The position numbers and the translations under genes were made by a program. The notes below the pieces were generated by a model, which was not told the DNA's origin, ran no database searches, and worked only from the letters and a program-made list of their open reading frames with translations. From the NCBI GenBank assembly GCA_900554705.1, contig USIH01000062.1:1-11425 (forward strand): a DNA stretch of 11,425 bases, given 5' to 3'. Positions 6,397 through 11,425 of the stretch are shown piece after piece. The DNA is from an uncultured Eubacteriales bacterium (lineage in GTDB: Bacteria > Bacillota > Clostridia > Oscillospirales > Oscillospiraceae). Position 1 is the first letter of the stretch; every line of letters starts with the position of its first letter.

Positions 6397-7482
6397 TCAG
6401 CGAAATACGACCGGAATGTCCTTGCGGTGCAAGGGATTGAGCTGGATCACGGCGCGCTCGCCTACGGCGCAGTCCAGTCCCGTCACATCCACGGTGCAGT
6501 GCAGCATTCCGATCGCGCCGATCACGCGGCACAGCCTGCCGCCGATCTCTACGGTCGTCGTCGGGCGGCGCACAAGCCCCTTGAGGGCGGAGAGCGCCGC
6601 GCGCAGGCAGTCACGCGCCCGACTCATGTCCGGCTTGCAGGCGACGTTCATCCCGTGGTACCAGCCGACGGGCAGGACGGCAACGCGCGTCTCGCGTTTC
6701 GCGCGCCAGAGCGCGCCGTAGCCGACGGTCGCGCCGACCGGCAGCGTGCGCACCTCCTCCACCTGCGTCTCCACATAGCCCACGGGGCGCAGCCGCGTGC
6801 GGAAGGGCATTCTGCCGAGCAGCGCCGAGCCGAGGCGCACCGCGTCGCAGTGCATCTCCGGAAAGCGCAGAAAGGCGGCGGAATTGCAGCAGTGCACGGT
6901 ACCGGTCTCGAAGCCGGCCGCGTGCAGCCCGTCCACGACGCCCCGAAAAGCGGAAAACGCCTGACGCGTCAGCGCCTCGTCGCCGAAGGCGCAGTTAAAA
7001 TGGGTATAAATGCCGGTAACTGCCAGATGCTTGCAGTCGCGATAGACCGTCTCGAGCTGCTGCGCCTGCTGCGGCAGGAAGCCGTAGCGCCCCATGCCGG
7101 TGTCGATCTTCAGATGCACCTCGGCAATGTCGGCGCGCTCGGCGGCGATCGCGTCGAGCTGCCGCGCGCAGTCGAGCGAACCGACGGTAAAGATCACGCG
7201 CAGATCCAGCAGGCGGTTGATCTCCTCGCGAGTCGCGACCTGCCGCAGCATAAGGATGGTCGCGTCGGAAAAGCCGTTTTCCCGCAGAACGGCGGCCTCC
7301 CGCTCCTGCGTCACGCAGAAGTGCTCGATCCCGTTCTCCGCCGCGGCCTCCGCAAGCGGCAGCGCGCCGAGGCCATAGCCGTCGCCCTTGATGACCGCCC
7401 AGATCGGCGTGTCGCCCGCCTGTTTTTTCAGCTGGCGGATATTCTGCTCAAGAAGGTCTCTGCTTACAATGTAGGCGCTCAT
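6397..7482 (-). CDS. Alanine-racemase-family PLP enzyme, divergent
   Basis: A fold-type III PLP racemase of 361 residues, expected to interconvert L- and D-amino acids, classically alanine for the cell wall. The barrel half is canonical: IKGDGYGLG (31-39, PLP Lys32 and Tyr36), DTGMGRYG (126-133, Arg131), GIYTHF (156-161, His160), HCCNSAA (196-202), DAVRLGSALLGR (212-223, Arg215) and VGYG (252-255, second catalytic base Tyr254). The second half departs from Alr. The usual GYADG is GWYHG (272-276). The block normally reading GRVCMDQ is GAIGMLH (321-327). The C-terminus ends LNPLHRKDIPVVFR without the usual segment containing the phosphate-contacting Tyr. It is cytoplasmic. The start at 7482 has GGAGG 7 nt upstream and is 13 nt after the femX stop. 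It may be a housekeeping Alr, a specialised racemase (serine, for example) or a branch with altered specificity; I am sure of the fold, not the substrate. Confidence 0.9.
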   Translation of the reverse strand: MSAYIVSRDLLEQNIRQLKKQAGDTPIWAVIKGDGYGLGALPLAEAAAENGIEHFCVTQEREAAVLRENGFSDATILMLRQVATREEINRLLDLRVIFTVGSLDCARQLDAIAAERADIAEVHLKIDTGMGRYGFLPQQAQQLETVYRDCKHLAVTGIYTHFNCAFGDEALTRQAFSAFRGVVDGLHAAGFETGTVHCCNSAAFLRFPEMHCDAVRLGSALLGRMPFRTRLRPVGYVETQVEEVRTLPVGATVGYGALWRAKRETRVAVLPVGWYHGMNVACKPDMSRARDCLRAALSALKGLVRRPTTTVEIGGRLCRVIGAIGMLHCTVDVTGLDCAVGERAVIQLNPLHRKDIPVVFR

Positions 7483-7495
7483 CGGAACACCTCCG

Positions 7496-8557
7496 TCATT
7501 TTCCCCTGTTTTTGATGCGGTACAGGCGCGCGGCAAGCCCCTTGTAGGCAAGCGCGCCCTTCTCCGCGACAAAATAGGAGAGCTTTTTTAGCACATAGTC
7601 ATACTCGCCGATAAACTCCGTAAACTCGCCGCCAAAGCCCTTTTTGAAGCGATACAGGCCGTAGTGCGGGTTATCCTCGGAAATGTCGCCGGAGACGCCG
7701 CGGAAATCGTAGACACGACAGCCCGTTTCGATCGCCCACTGGATCATGCGCCACTGGAGCAGATAGTTCGGCATCAGATTGCGGTATTCGTTGGAAGAAG
7801 CGCCGTAGAGGTACCACACCTTGTCGCCGTAGTGGATCGCCAGCGTACCGGCAATGGGCTTGCCCTCGTAAAACGCCATATACAGGCGGCAGTGCTCGCC
7901 CAGATTGTCCAGCATCGCGGCAAAGTAGGAGGCGGGACGCGTCGCGAAATTATCGCGCAGACCCGTCTCGACCATGATGCGGGTAAAGTCGTCGACCATC
8001 TCCTTGCCGCACAGGCGAACCTCGACGCCCTTGCGCTCGGCAAGGCGGATGTTATAGCGCCACTTCTGGTGGAACGAGGCAAGCATCTCCTCTTCGCCGC
8101 GCCCGTTCAGGTAGAGGCGGAAGACGAACTTCGGCTGGATCGCCTCGAAGTTTTTGCCCGTGTCGCGCGTGCGAAAGCCCGCATCCGTCAACAGCTTGGC
8201 AAAGGCCGCGTCACTGACCGGCACGTCGGGGTCGATCTTGATGACATAGGCCTTCTCCTTTGCGGCAAGCGCCTTGGAGGCCGCCATTAGCTCATCAAAT
8301 GTCGCCTTATCGTCCAAATCGCAGACGGGGCCGCGGCAGGCATACATCATCTTCTTGCGCACGACGGGCATTTTACGAATGAGGAAGGCAATGCTGCCGC
8401 AAATTTTGCCCGCAGCATCGCGGCACACGATCGCCTGCCACGTCCACGCGGGCTTCTGCTTCGCCCAGAGCGCGCTCTGCGCGAAATGGCCTTTCGGATG
8501 CCCTTCGACAAAGGCTTCGTACTCGGCAAGGTTCTTCTGATTGACAAGTTCCGTCAT
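7496..8557 (-). CDS. FemX/FemAB-family peptidoglycan aminoacyltransferase
   Basis: Proteins of this family use aminoacyl-tRNA to add amino acids to the stem-peptide side chain of peptidoglycan precursors, acting at the cytoplasmic face. The 353-residue protein has the two GNAT-like lobes. RGPV is at 75-78, KWRYNIRLAERKGVEV at 165-180, YLYGASSNEYRNLMPNYLLQW at 249-269, YDFRGVSG at 283-290 and YRFKKGFGGEF at 302-312. The length resembles the compact FemX type rather than FemA/MurM proteins with a long coiled-coil arm. The start at 8557 (MTELVNQK) is preferred over the in-frame ATG at 8584: GGAG sits 8 nt upstream of it, and the predicted transcript starts at about 8582. It is the first gene of a minus-strand operon with a racemase-family gene and two zinc-ribbon genes, which points to an envelope role. 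The amino acid transferred cannot be told from sequence. Confidence 0.92.
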   Translation of the reverse strand: MTELVNQKNLAEYEAFVEGHPKGHFAQSALWAKQKPAWTWQAIVCRDAAGKICGSIAFLIRKMPVVRKKMMYACRGPVCDLDDKATFDELMAASKALAAKEKAYVIKIDPDVPVSDAAFAKLLTDAGFRTRDTGKNFEAIQPKFVFRLYLNGRGEEEMLASFHQKWRYNIRLAERKGVEVRLCGKEMVDDFTRIMVETGLRDNFATRPASYFAAMLDNLGEHCRLYMAFYEGKPIAGTLAIHYGDKVWYLYGASSNEYRNLMPNYLLQWRMIQWAIETGCRVYDFRGVSGDISEDNPHYGLYRFKKGFGGEFTEFIGEYDYVLKKLSYFVAEKGALAYKGLAARLYRIKNRGK

Positions 8558-8588
8558 ATTTGCATCTCCACGCGTTGTTTTCATGCTT

Positions 8589-8617
8589 AGTTTATCACAT
8601 TATCCTCCTCTTTTCAA
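8589..8617 (-). promoter_or_regulatory. Predicted sigma-A promoter of the femX operon
   Basis: On the minus strand, TTGAAA (8617-8612) is followed by a 17-nt spacer and TAAACT (8594-8589). This is 5/6 and 4/6 agreement with the consensus. Transcription would start near 8582, leaving a leader of about 25 nt that includes the GGAG site of the gene at 8557. An AGGAGG lies inside the spacer and is therefore probably not transcribed. Confidence 0.6.
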
Positions 8618-8641
8618 GGGGACATTCGCTTTTCCCCTTGA
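8614..8641. promoter_or_regulatory. Inverted repeat bridging the divergent promoters
   Basis: TCAAGGGGA (8614-8622) and TCCCCTTGA (8633-8641) form a perfect 9-bp inverted repeat separated by 10 nt, with arm centres 19 bp apart. Each arm contains the first bases of a -35 box (TTGAAA to the left, TTGACC to the right). A protein binding both arms would touch both promoters, so it is a candidate operator. It may also reflect only two similar -35 regions in opposite orientation. Confidence 0.5.
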
Positions 8642-8667
8642 CCTGCGCGGTCGGTTTGCGTTATAAT
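8638..8667 (+). promoter_or_regulatory. Sigma-A promoter of argDF
   Basis: TTGACC (8638-8643), an 18-nt spacer and a perfect TATAAT (8662-8667). Transcription should begin near 8674, giving a leader of only about 17 nt before the argD ATG at 8691. This leaves no room for a riboswitch, T-box or attenuator. AGGAGGG (8677-8683) with a 7-nt spacer is the ribosome binding site. This is the best-matching promoter in the window. Confidence 0.85.
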
Positions 8668-8690
8668 AAAGAGCGTAGGAGGGTGCGCAT

Positions 8691-9854
8691 ATGAACACCT
8701 TTGATTTAGATGCGCAATATATTGCGCATACATATCGCCGTTTCCCGCTGGAGATCGTCTCCGGCAAGGGTTCCCTTGTTCGGGGCGCAGACGGGAAGGA
8801 GTACATCGACCTCGGCAGCGGCATCGCTGTGAATATTTTCGGGCTGGCGGACGAGGGCTGGACGGCAGCCGTCACGCAGCAGCTCGCGCACTTTTCCCAT
8901 AGTTCGAACCTCTACTACGCCGCGCCGACGGCGCGCCTTGCGCAGATGCTGTGCGAGAGAACCGGAATGCGGCGCGTTTTCTTCTCCAATTCCGGCGCGG
9001 AGGCCAACGAGTGCGCCATCAAGGTCGCGCGCAAATGGGCCGCGCAGGAGAAGGGCGAGGCATATTACAACATCATCACGCTGAAAAACAGCTTTCACGG
9101 GCGCACGCTTGCCACCCTTGCCGCGACGGCGCAGGACTGCTATCACCGCGACTATCGCCCCCTGCCGTCGGGCTTCCTTGCGGCAGACGTCGGCGACGCG
9201 GAGGGAATGGAGCGTCTTCTGAAGGAAAACGCCTGCGCCGCCATTCTTTTTGAGTGCGTGCAGGGCGAGGGCGGGATCCTGCCCATCGGGCAGGCCTTTG
9301 CCGACACACTGCGCGAGCTTGCGCAGAAATACCATGTGCTCCTGATGGCAGACGAGGTGCAGCTCGGCAACGGCCGCAGCGGCGCGCTCTACGGCTACAT
9401 GAACTATGGCCTGACGCCGGACGTCGTAACGACGGCAAAGGGGCTGGGCGGCGGACTGCCGCTCGGCGCGACGCTGCTGGGCGCGCGCACGGCCGACGTT
9501 TTTGCGGCCGGTGACCACGGCTCGACCTTCGGCGGAAATGCTGCCTGCTGCGCGGGCGCGCTGAACATCCTCAGCCGCATTGACGACGCGCTTCTGCGCG
9601 GTGTCCGCGAGCGTTCGGACTACATCCGCAGCGCACTGGAAGGCGCGGATGGTATTTTAAGCGTCAGCGGTATGGGCCTGATGCTCGGTTTGCAGGTGAA
9701 CCGACCCGCGCGCGACTTTGCGCAGACGCTTCTGGAGCACGGCGTTCTCGTGACGACCGCGAAGGACAGGATCCGTCTGCTTCCTGCGCTGAACATTCCG
9801 ATGGAACAACTAAAAATTGCCGTGCAGCAGATCCTGCGGTGCGCGGCGCAATAG
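8691..9854 (+). CDS. argD: Acetylornithine aminotransferase
   Basis: ArgD is a PLP aminotransferase that makes N-acetylornithine from N-acetylglutamate semialdehyde and glutamate in arginine biosynthesis. The 387-residue length is normal. Class III aminotransferase motifs are all present: FFSNSGAEANECAIKVARK (97-115), SFHGRTLATLAAT (134-146), ECVQGEGGI (188-196) and DEVQLGNGRSG (221-231, Asp221 contacting the PLP ring nitrogen). TTAKGLGGGLPLGA (247-260) carries the PLP lysine Lys250, and STFGGNAACCAGAL is at 278-291. The N-terminus, with QYIAHTYRRFPLEIVSGKG, is typical of ArgD rather than of GABA or ornithine aminotransferases. The neighbouring argF supports the arginine role, and some ArgD enzymes also serve lysine biosynthesis. 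The start has an excellent ribosome binding site and promoter. A 20-bp palindrome covers codons 7-13. Confidence 0.95.
   Translation: MNTFDLDAQYIAHTYRRFPLEIVSGKGSLVRGADGKEYIDLGSGIAVNIFGLADEGWTAAVTQQLAHFSHSSNLYYAAPTARLAQMLCERTGMRRVFFSNSGAEANECAIKVARKWAAQEKGEAYYNIITLKNSFHGRTLATLAATAQDCYHRDYRPLPSGFLAADVGDAEGMERLLKENACAAILFECVQGEGGILPIGQAFADTLRELAQKYHVLLMADEVQLGNGRSGALYGYMNYGLTPDVVTTAKGLGGGLPLGATLLGARTADVFAAGDHGSTFGGNAACCAGALNILSRIDDALLRGVRERSDYIRSALEGADGILSVSGMGLMLGLQVNRPARDFAQTLLEHGVLVTTAKDRIRLLPALNIPMEQLKIAVQQILRCAAQ
8710..8729. promoter_or_regulatory. Perfect 20-bp palindrome inside the start of argD
   Basis: ATGCGCAATATATTGCGCAT is a perfect dyad about 36-55 nt downstream of the predicted argDF transcription start. 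Another TGCGCAT lies at 8684-8690, between the ribosome binding site and the ATG. The AT-rich core with GCGCA arms could be an operator, or an RNA hairpin near the start codon. It does not match the ArgR/AhrC ARG-box consensus well. It may be a by-product of the conserved D-x-QYI coding sequence. Confidence 0.4.
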
Positions 9855-9863
9855 GAGGATCAT

Positions 9864-10847
9864 ATGAACTTAAAGGGAAAAAACTTTTTAACGCTGCTGG
9901 ACTTCACGCCGGAGGAGATCACGGGTCTTCTGGATCTTGCCGCGGAGCTGAAAGCAAAGAAAAAGGCGGGCATCGCGCACGACACGCTCAAGGGAAAAAG
10001 CATCGCTCTGATTTTTGAAAAGACCTCGACCCGCACGCGCTGCTCCTTTGAGGTCGCCGCCTACGATCTTGGGATGCACGTGACCTACCTCGATCCGTCC
10101 GGCTCGCAGATCGGAAAAAAGGAATCCATCGCCGACACCGCTCGTGTCCTCGGCCGCCTCTACGACGGCATCGAGTATCGCGGCTTCGGTCAGAGCATCG
10201 TGGAGGCGCTGGCTGAGCACGCGGGCGTCCCCGTCTGGAACGGCCTGACGAATGAATATCACCCGACGCAGATTTTGGCGGATATGCTCACCATTCGGGA
10301 GCATTTCGGTTCCCTCAAGGGGCGCAAGCTCGTCTTCATGGGCGACTGCCGCTATAACATGGCAAACTCCCTGATGATCGGCTGCGCGAAGCTGGGGCTG
10401 CACTTCGTCGCCTGCGGGCCGGAAGGCTATTTCCCTGATCCCGCGCTCATCGCACGCTGCGACCGGATCGCACGCGAGACCGGTGCGACGCTCGAATTTG
10501 AGACCGATCCCATGCGCGCGACGGCAGGCGCCGACGTGATCTACACCGACGTGTGGGTCTCCATGGGCGAACCGATGGAAGCGTGGGCGGAGCGCATTGA
10601 GAAGATGCTGCCCTATCAGGTGACGACCGCGCTGATGAAAAACGCCGGTGAGCACGCGGTGTTCATGCACTGCCTGCCCGCCTTCCACGACCTAAACACC
10701 GGCATTGGCAAGCAGATCGGCGAACAGTTCCACCTCGACGCGCTGGAGGTGACCGACGAGGTGTTCGAAAGCGCGCAATCGATCGTGTTTGACGAGGCGG
10801 AAAACAGAATGCACACCATTAAGGCAGTTCTTGCCGCAACGCTGTGA
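9864..10847 (+). CDS. argF: Ornithine carbamoyltransferase
   Basis: This cytoplasmic enzyme transfers the carbamoyl group of carbamoyl phosphate to ornithine to give citrulline. The 327 residues match the family length. Carbamoyl phosphate binding uses KTSTRTR (53-59) and HPTQ (133-136). Ornithine binding uses DVWVSMGE (229-236, Asp229 and the SMG loop) and MHCLPA (268-273, Cys270). The C-terminal [13 protein letters not shown] and EVTDEVFES follow the usual pattern of trimeric OTCases. The gene starts 9 nt after argD, and AGGAGG (9853-9858) overlaps the argD stop, so the two are one transcript. Catabolic OTC (arcB) has a similar sequence, but no arcA or arcC is near and argD is directly upstream, so an anabolic role is favoured. 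Confidence 0.96.
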   Translation: MNLKGKNFLTLLDFTPEEITGLLDLAAELKAKKKAGIAHDTLKGKSIALIFEKTSTRTRCSFEVAAYDLGMHVTYLDPSGSQIGKKESIADTARVLGRLYDGIEYRGFGQSIVEALAEHAGVPVWNGLTNEYHPTQILADMLTIREHFGSLKGRKLVFMGDCRYNMANSLMIGCAKLGLHFVACGPEGYFPDPALIARCDRIARETGATLEFETDPMRATAGADVIYTDVWVSMGEPMEAWAERIEKMLPYQVTTALMKNAGEHAVFMHCLPAFHDLNTGIGKQIGEQFHLDALEVTDEVFESAQSIVFDEAENRMHTIKAVLAATL

Positions 10848-10869
10848 GCCTGTCCGGCTGAGGCATCCC

Positions 10870-11247
10870 ATGAAGATCCAAGAATCCGCTGAAAACTATC
10901 TGGAAACCATTTTGGTTCTCTCCGCGCGTCAGGGGGGCGAGGTGCGCTCCGTTGACATTGCCGCCGAGCTTGATTTTTCAAAGCCCAGCGTCAGCATCGC
11001 AATGAAAAATCTGCGCACGAACGGCTACATCCACATGGACGAGGGCGGCTACATCACGCTTCTGCCCGCCGGTCGGGAGATCGCCGAGCGCATTTATGAG
11101 CGCCACCGTTTCCTGACAAGCTGGCTGACAAACTTGGGCGTGCCGGAGGAGATCGCCTCCGAGGACGCCTGCCGCATCGAGCACGTCATCAGCGCCGAGA
11201 GCTTTGACGCGATCAAGAACCACGTTCAGCTGCACCAAAGCAAATAA
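10870..11247 (+). CDS. Small DtxR/MntR-family metal-dependent transcriptional regulator
   Basis: A 125-residue protein with an N-terminal winged helix (about 5-65; recognition region DFSKPSVSIAMKNLRTNGYI, 35-54) and a helical metal-binding/dimerisation part (about 66-120). Family members repress metal uptake genes when loaded with Mn(II) or Fe(II). Aligned by eye, the ligand positions are Asn9 (Asp8 in MntR, Met10 in DtxR), Glu12 (MntR Glu11), His79 (His77 in MntR, His79 in DtxR), Cys101 (Glu99 in MntR, Cys102 in DtxR), Glu104 and His105. This is a mixture of the two types. There is no C-terminal SH3/FeoA domain, so it is shorter than DtxR (about 226) and slightly shorter than MntR (about 142). 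TGAGG lies 6 nt before the ATG at 10870. It follows argF by 22 nt and is probably on the argDF transcript, an unexpected partner. The regulated genes are not visible. Confidence 0.88.
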   Translation: MKIQESAENYLETILVLSARQGGEVRSVDIAAELDFSKPSVSIAMKNLRTNGYIHMDEGGYITLLPAGREIAERIYERHRFLTSWLTNLGVPEEIASEDACRIEHVISAESFDAIKNHVQLHQSK

Positions 11248-11249
11248 CA

Positions 11250-11280
11250 AATGCGCCGCCTTGAAACAAGGCGGTGCATT
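11250..11280 (+). terminator. Hairpin after the regulator gene, probable terminator
   Basis: A 13-bp stem (AATGCGCCGCCTT / AAGGCGGTGCATT, with one G-U pair) and a GAAAC loop start 3 nt after the stop codon at 11247. On the plus strand the downstream sequence is CTCTC rather than a U-tract. In the minus direction it is followed by a T-rich stretch (TGTTATTTG). Position makes it the likely end of the argDF-regulator transcript; the missing U-tract lowers confidence. Confidence 0.6.
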
Positions 11281-11287
11281 CTCTCAG

Positions 11288-11328
11288 CAGTCACAGAGCC
11301 GCCTCCGGTGGAGGCGGCTCTGTGACTG
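11288..11328. repeat. Long perfect hairpin (19-bp stem)
   Basis: CAGTCACAGAGCCGCCTCC and its exact reverse complement are separated by only GGT. It lies 7 nt after the first hairpin and is followed by TCAAAAAA, not by a T-run, so it is not a canonical plus-strand terminator. It could be a second transcription barrier, a dispersed palindromic repeat of this genome, or a structured RNA end that stabilises the transcript. Confidence 0.6.
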
Positions 11329-11353
11329 TCAAAAAAGTCCGTAACCGTCAAAA
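11322..11353. repeat. Short direct repeat next to the hairpin
   Basis: GTGACTGTCAAAA (11322-11334) and GTAACCGTCAAAA (11341-11353) agree at 11 of 13 positions, with a 19-nt period. The first copy overlaps the right arm of the long hairpin. It could be a pair of protein binding sites upstream of the next gene, or the scar of a small duplication. Confidence 0.4.
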
Positions 11354-11365
11354 TAGATTAATTTT

Positions 11366-11393
11366 TTAAGAAAATTGGCCGCAGGATTACAAT
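11366..11393 (+). promoter_or_regulatory. Possible promoter for a gene beyond the window
   Basis: The last 85 bases are strikingly AT-rich compared with the rest of the window. TTAAGA (11366-11371), a 16-nt spacer and TACAAT (11388-11393) resemble a weak sigma-A promoter; TATAAA at 11393-11398 is an alternative -10 without a good -35. No gene start is visible before the window ends. Confidence 0.3.
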
Positions 11394-11425
11394 ATAAATA
11401 ATCGAGAATTTTTGAACTTTCGCAA

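Noticed and set aside
5926..7515. Open frame of 529 codons on the plus strand opposite the racemase and zinc-ribbon genes
   Set aside because: It is antisense to well-recognised genes, has Arg/Ala-rich low-complexity translation with no recognisable motif, and lacks a start signal. Long antisense frames are expected in GC-rich DNA.
8558..8584. ATG at 8584 as femX start
   Set aside because: No ribosome binding site at proper distance (nearest AGGAGG is 19 nt away), and it lies at the predicted transcription start.
8668..8690. Leader-based control (T-box, riboswitch or attenuator) of argDF
   Set aside because: The predicted leader is only about 17 nt, too short for any of these.
8710..8729. 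Palindrome as a classical ARG box for ArgR/AhrC
   Set aside because: Aligned on its dyad it matches the ARG-box consensus at only about half of the conserved positions, so I kept it as an unnamed palindrome.
8706..9518. Minus-strand frame of 270 codons opposite argD
   Set aside because: Antisense shadow with no recognisable domain; argD motifs are continuous on the plus strand.
8691..9854. GABA or ornithine delta-aminotransferase
   Set aside because: Same superfamily, but N-terminal pattern, length and argF neighbour fit ArgD better.
9864..10847. Catabolic OTCase of an arginine deiminase operon
   Set aside because: No arginine deiminase or carbamate kinase nearby; argD is directly upstream and translationally close.

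Overview
The window is GC-rich DNA from a Gram-positive bacterium, most likely a high-GC gut-type member of the Clostridia (Oscillospiraceae-like). This rests on strong AGGAGG-type ribosome binding sites, sigma-A style promoters, a FemX-type peptidoglycan aminoacyltransferase, membrane zinc-ribbon proteins and densely packed genes. The assignment is an inference from gene content, not from a marker gene. There is no rRNA, tRNA, CRISPR array or recognisable insertion sequence, and no gene-free stretch longer than 300 bases.

Region 1 (1-5516, plus strand) is the distal part of an aromatic amino acid operon: aroC (5' end outside the window), an aroE-aroK fusion, aroQ, aroA, tyrA and a DAHP synthase gene. 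All six genes overlap their neighbours by 4 to 16 nt, and three successive junctions overlap by exactly 11 nt. Together they cover entry into the shikimate pathway, dehydroquinate to chorismate, and the branch to tyrosine. Only dehydroquinate synthase (aroB) is missing from the visible part. The operon ends in a strong hairpin at 5490-5516.

Region 2 (5535-8617, minus strand) converges on the aro operon at that hairpin. Read in transcription order it holds a FemX-like aminoacyltransferase, a divergent alanine-racemase-family enzyme, a 66-residue zinc-ribbon membrane protein with a TTG start, and a 210-residue paralogue that adds an extracytoplasmic domain. The gaps are 13-14 nt, so the four genes look like one envelope-related transcription unit.

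Region 3 (8558-8690) is the only divergent intergenic region. It has two back-to-back promoters whose -35 boxes lie in the two arms of a 9-bp inverted repeat.

Region 4 (8691-11247, plus strand) holds argD and argF for arginine biosynthesis, followed 22 nt later by a small DtxR/MntR-type metal-dependent regulator. A perfect 20-bp palindrome lies just inside argD. Region 5 (11248-11425) has two hairpins, a short direct repeat and an abrupt change to AT-rich sequence that may be the promoter region of the next gene.

Most genes are ordinary biosynthetic genes. The less ordinary points are the racemase with altered substrate-side motifs next to femX, the paired zinc-ribbon proteins, the symmetric divergent promoter, the regulator with a mixed DtxR/MntR metal site, and the run of identical 11-nt overlaps.
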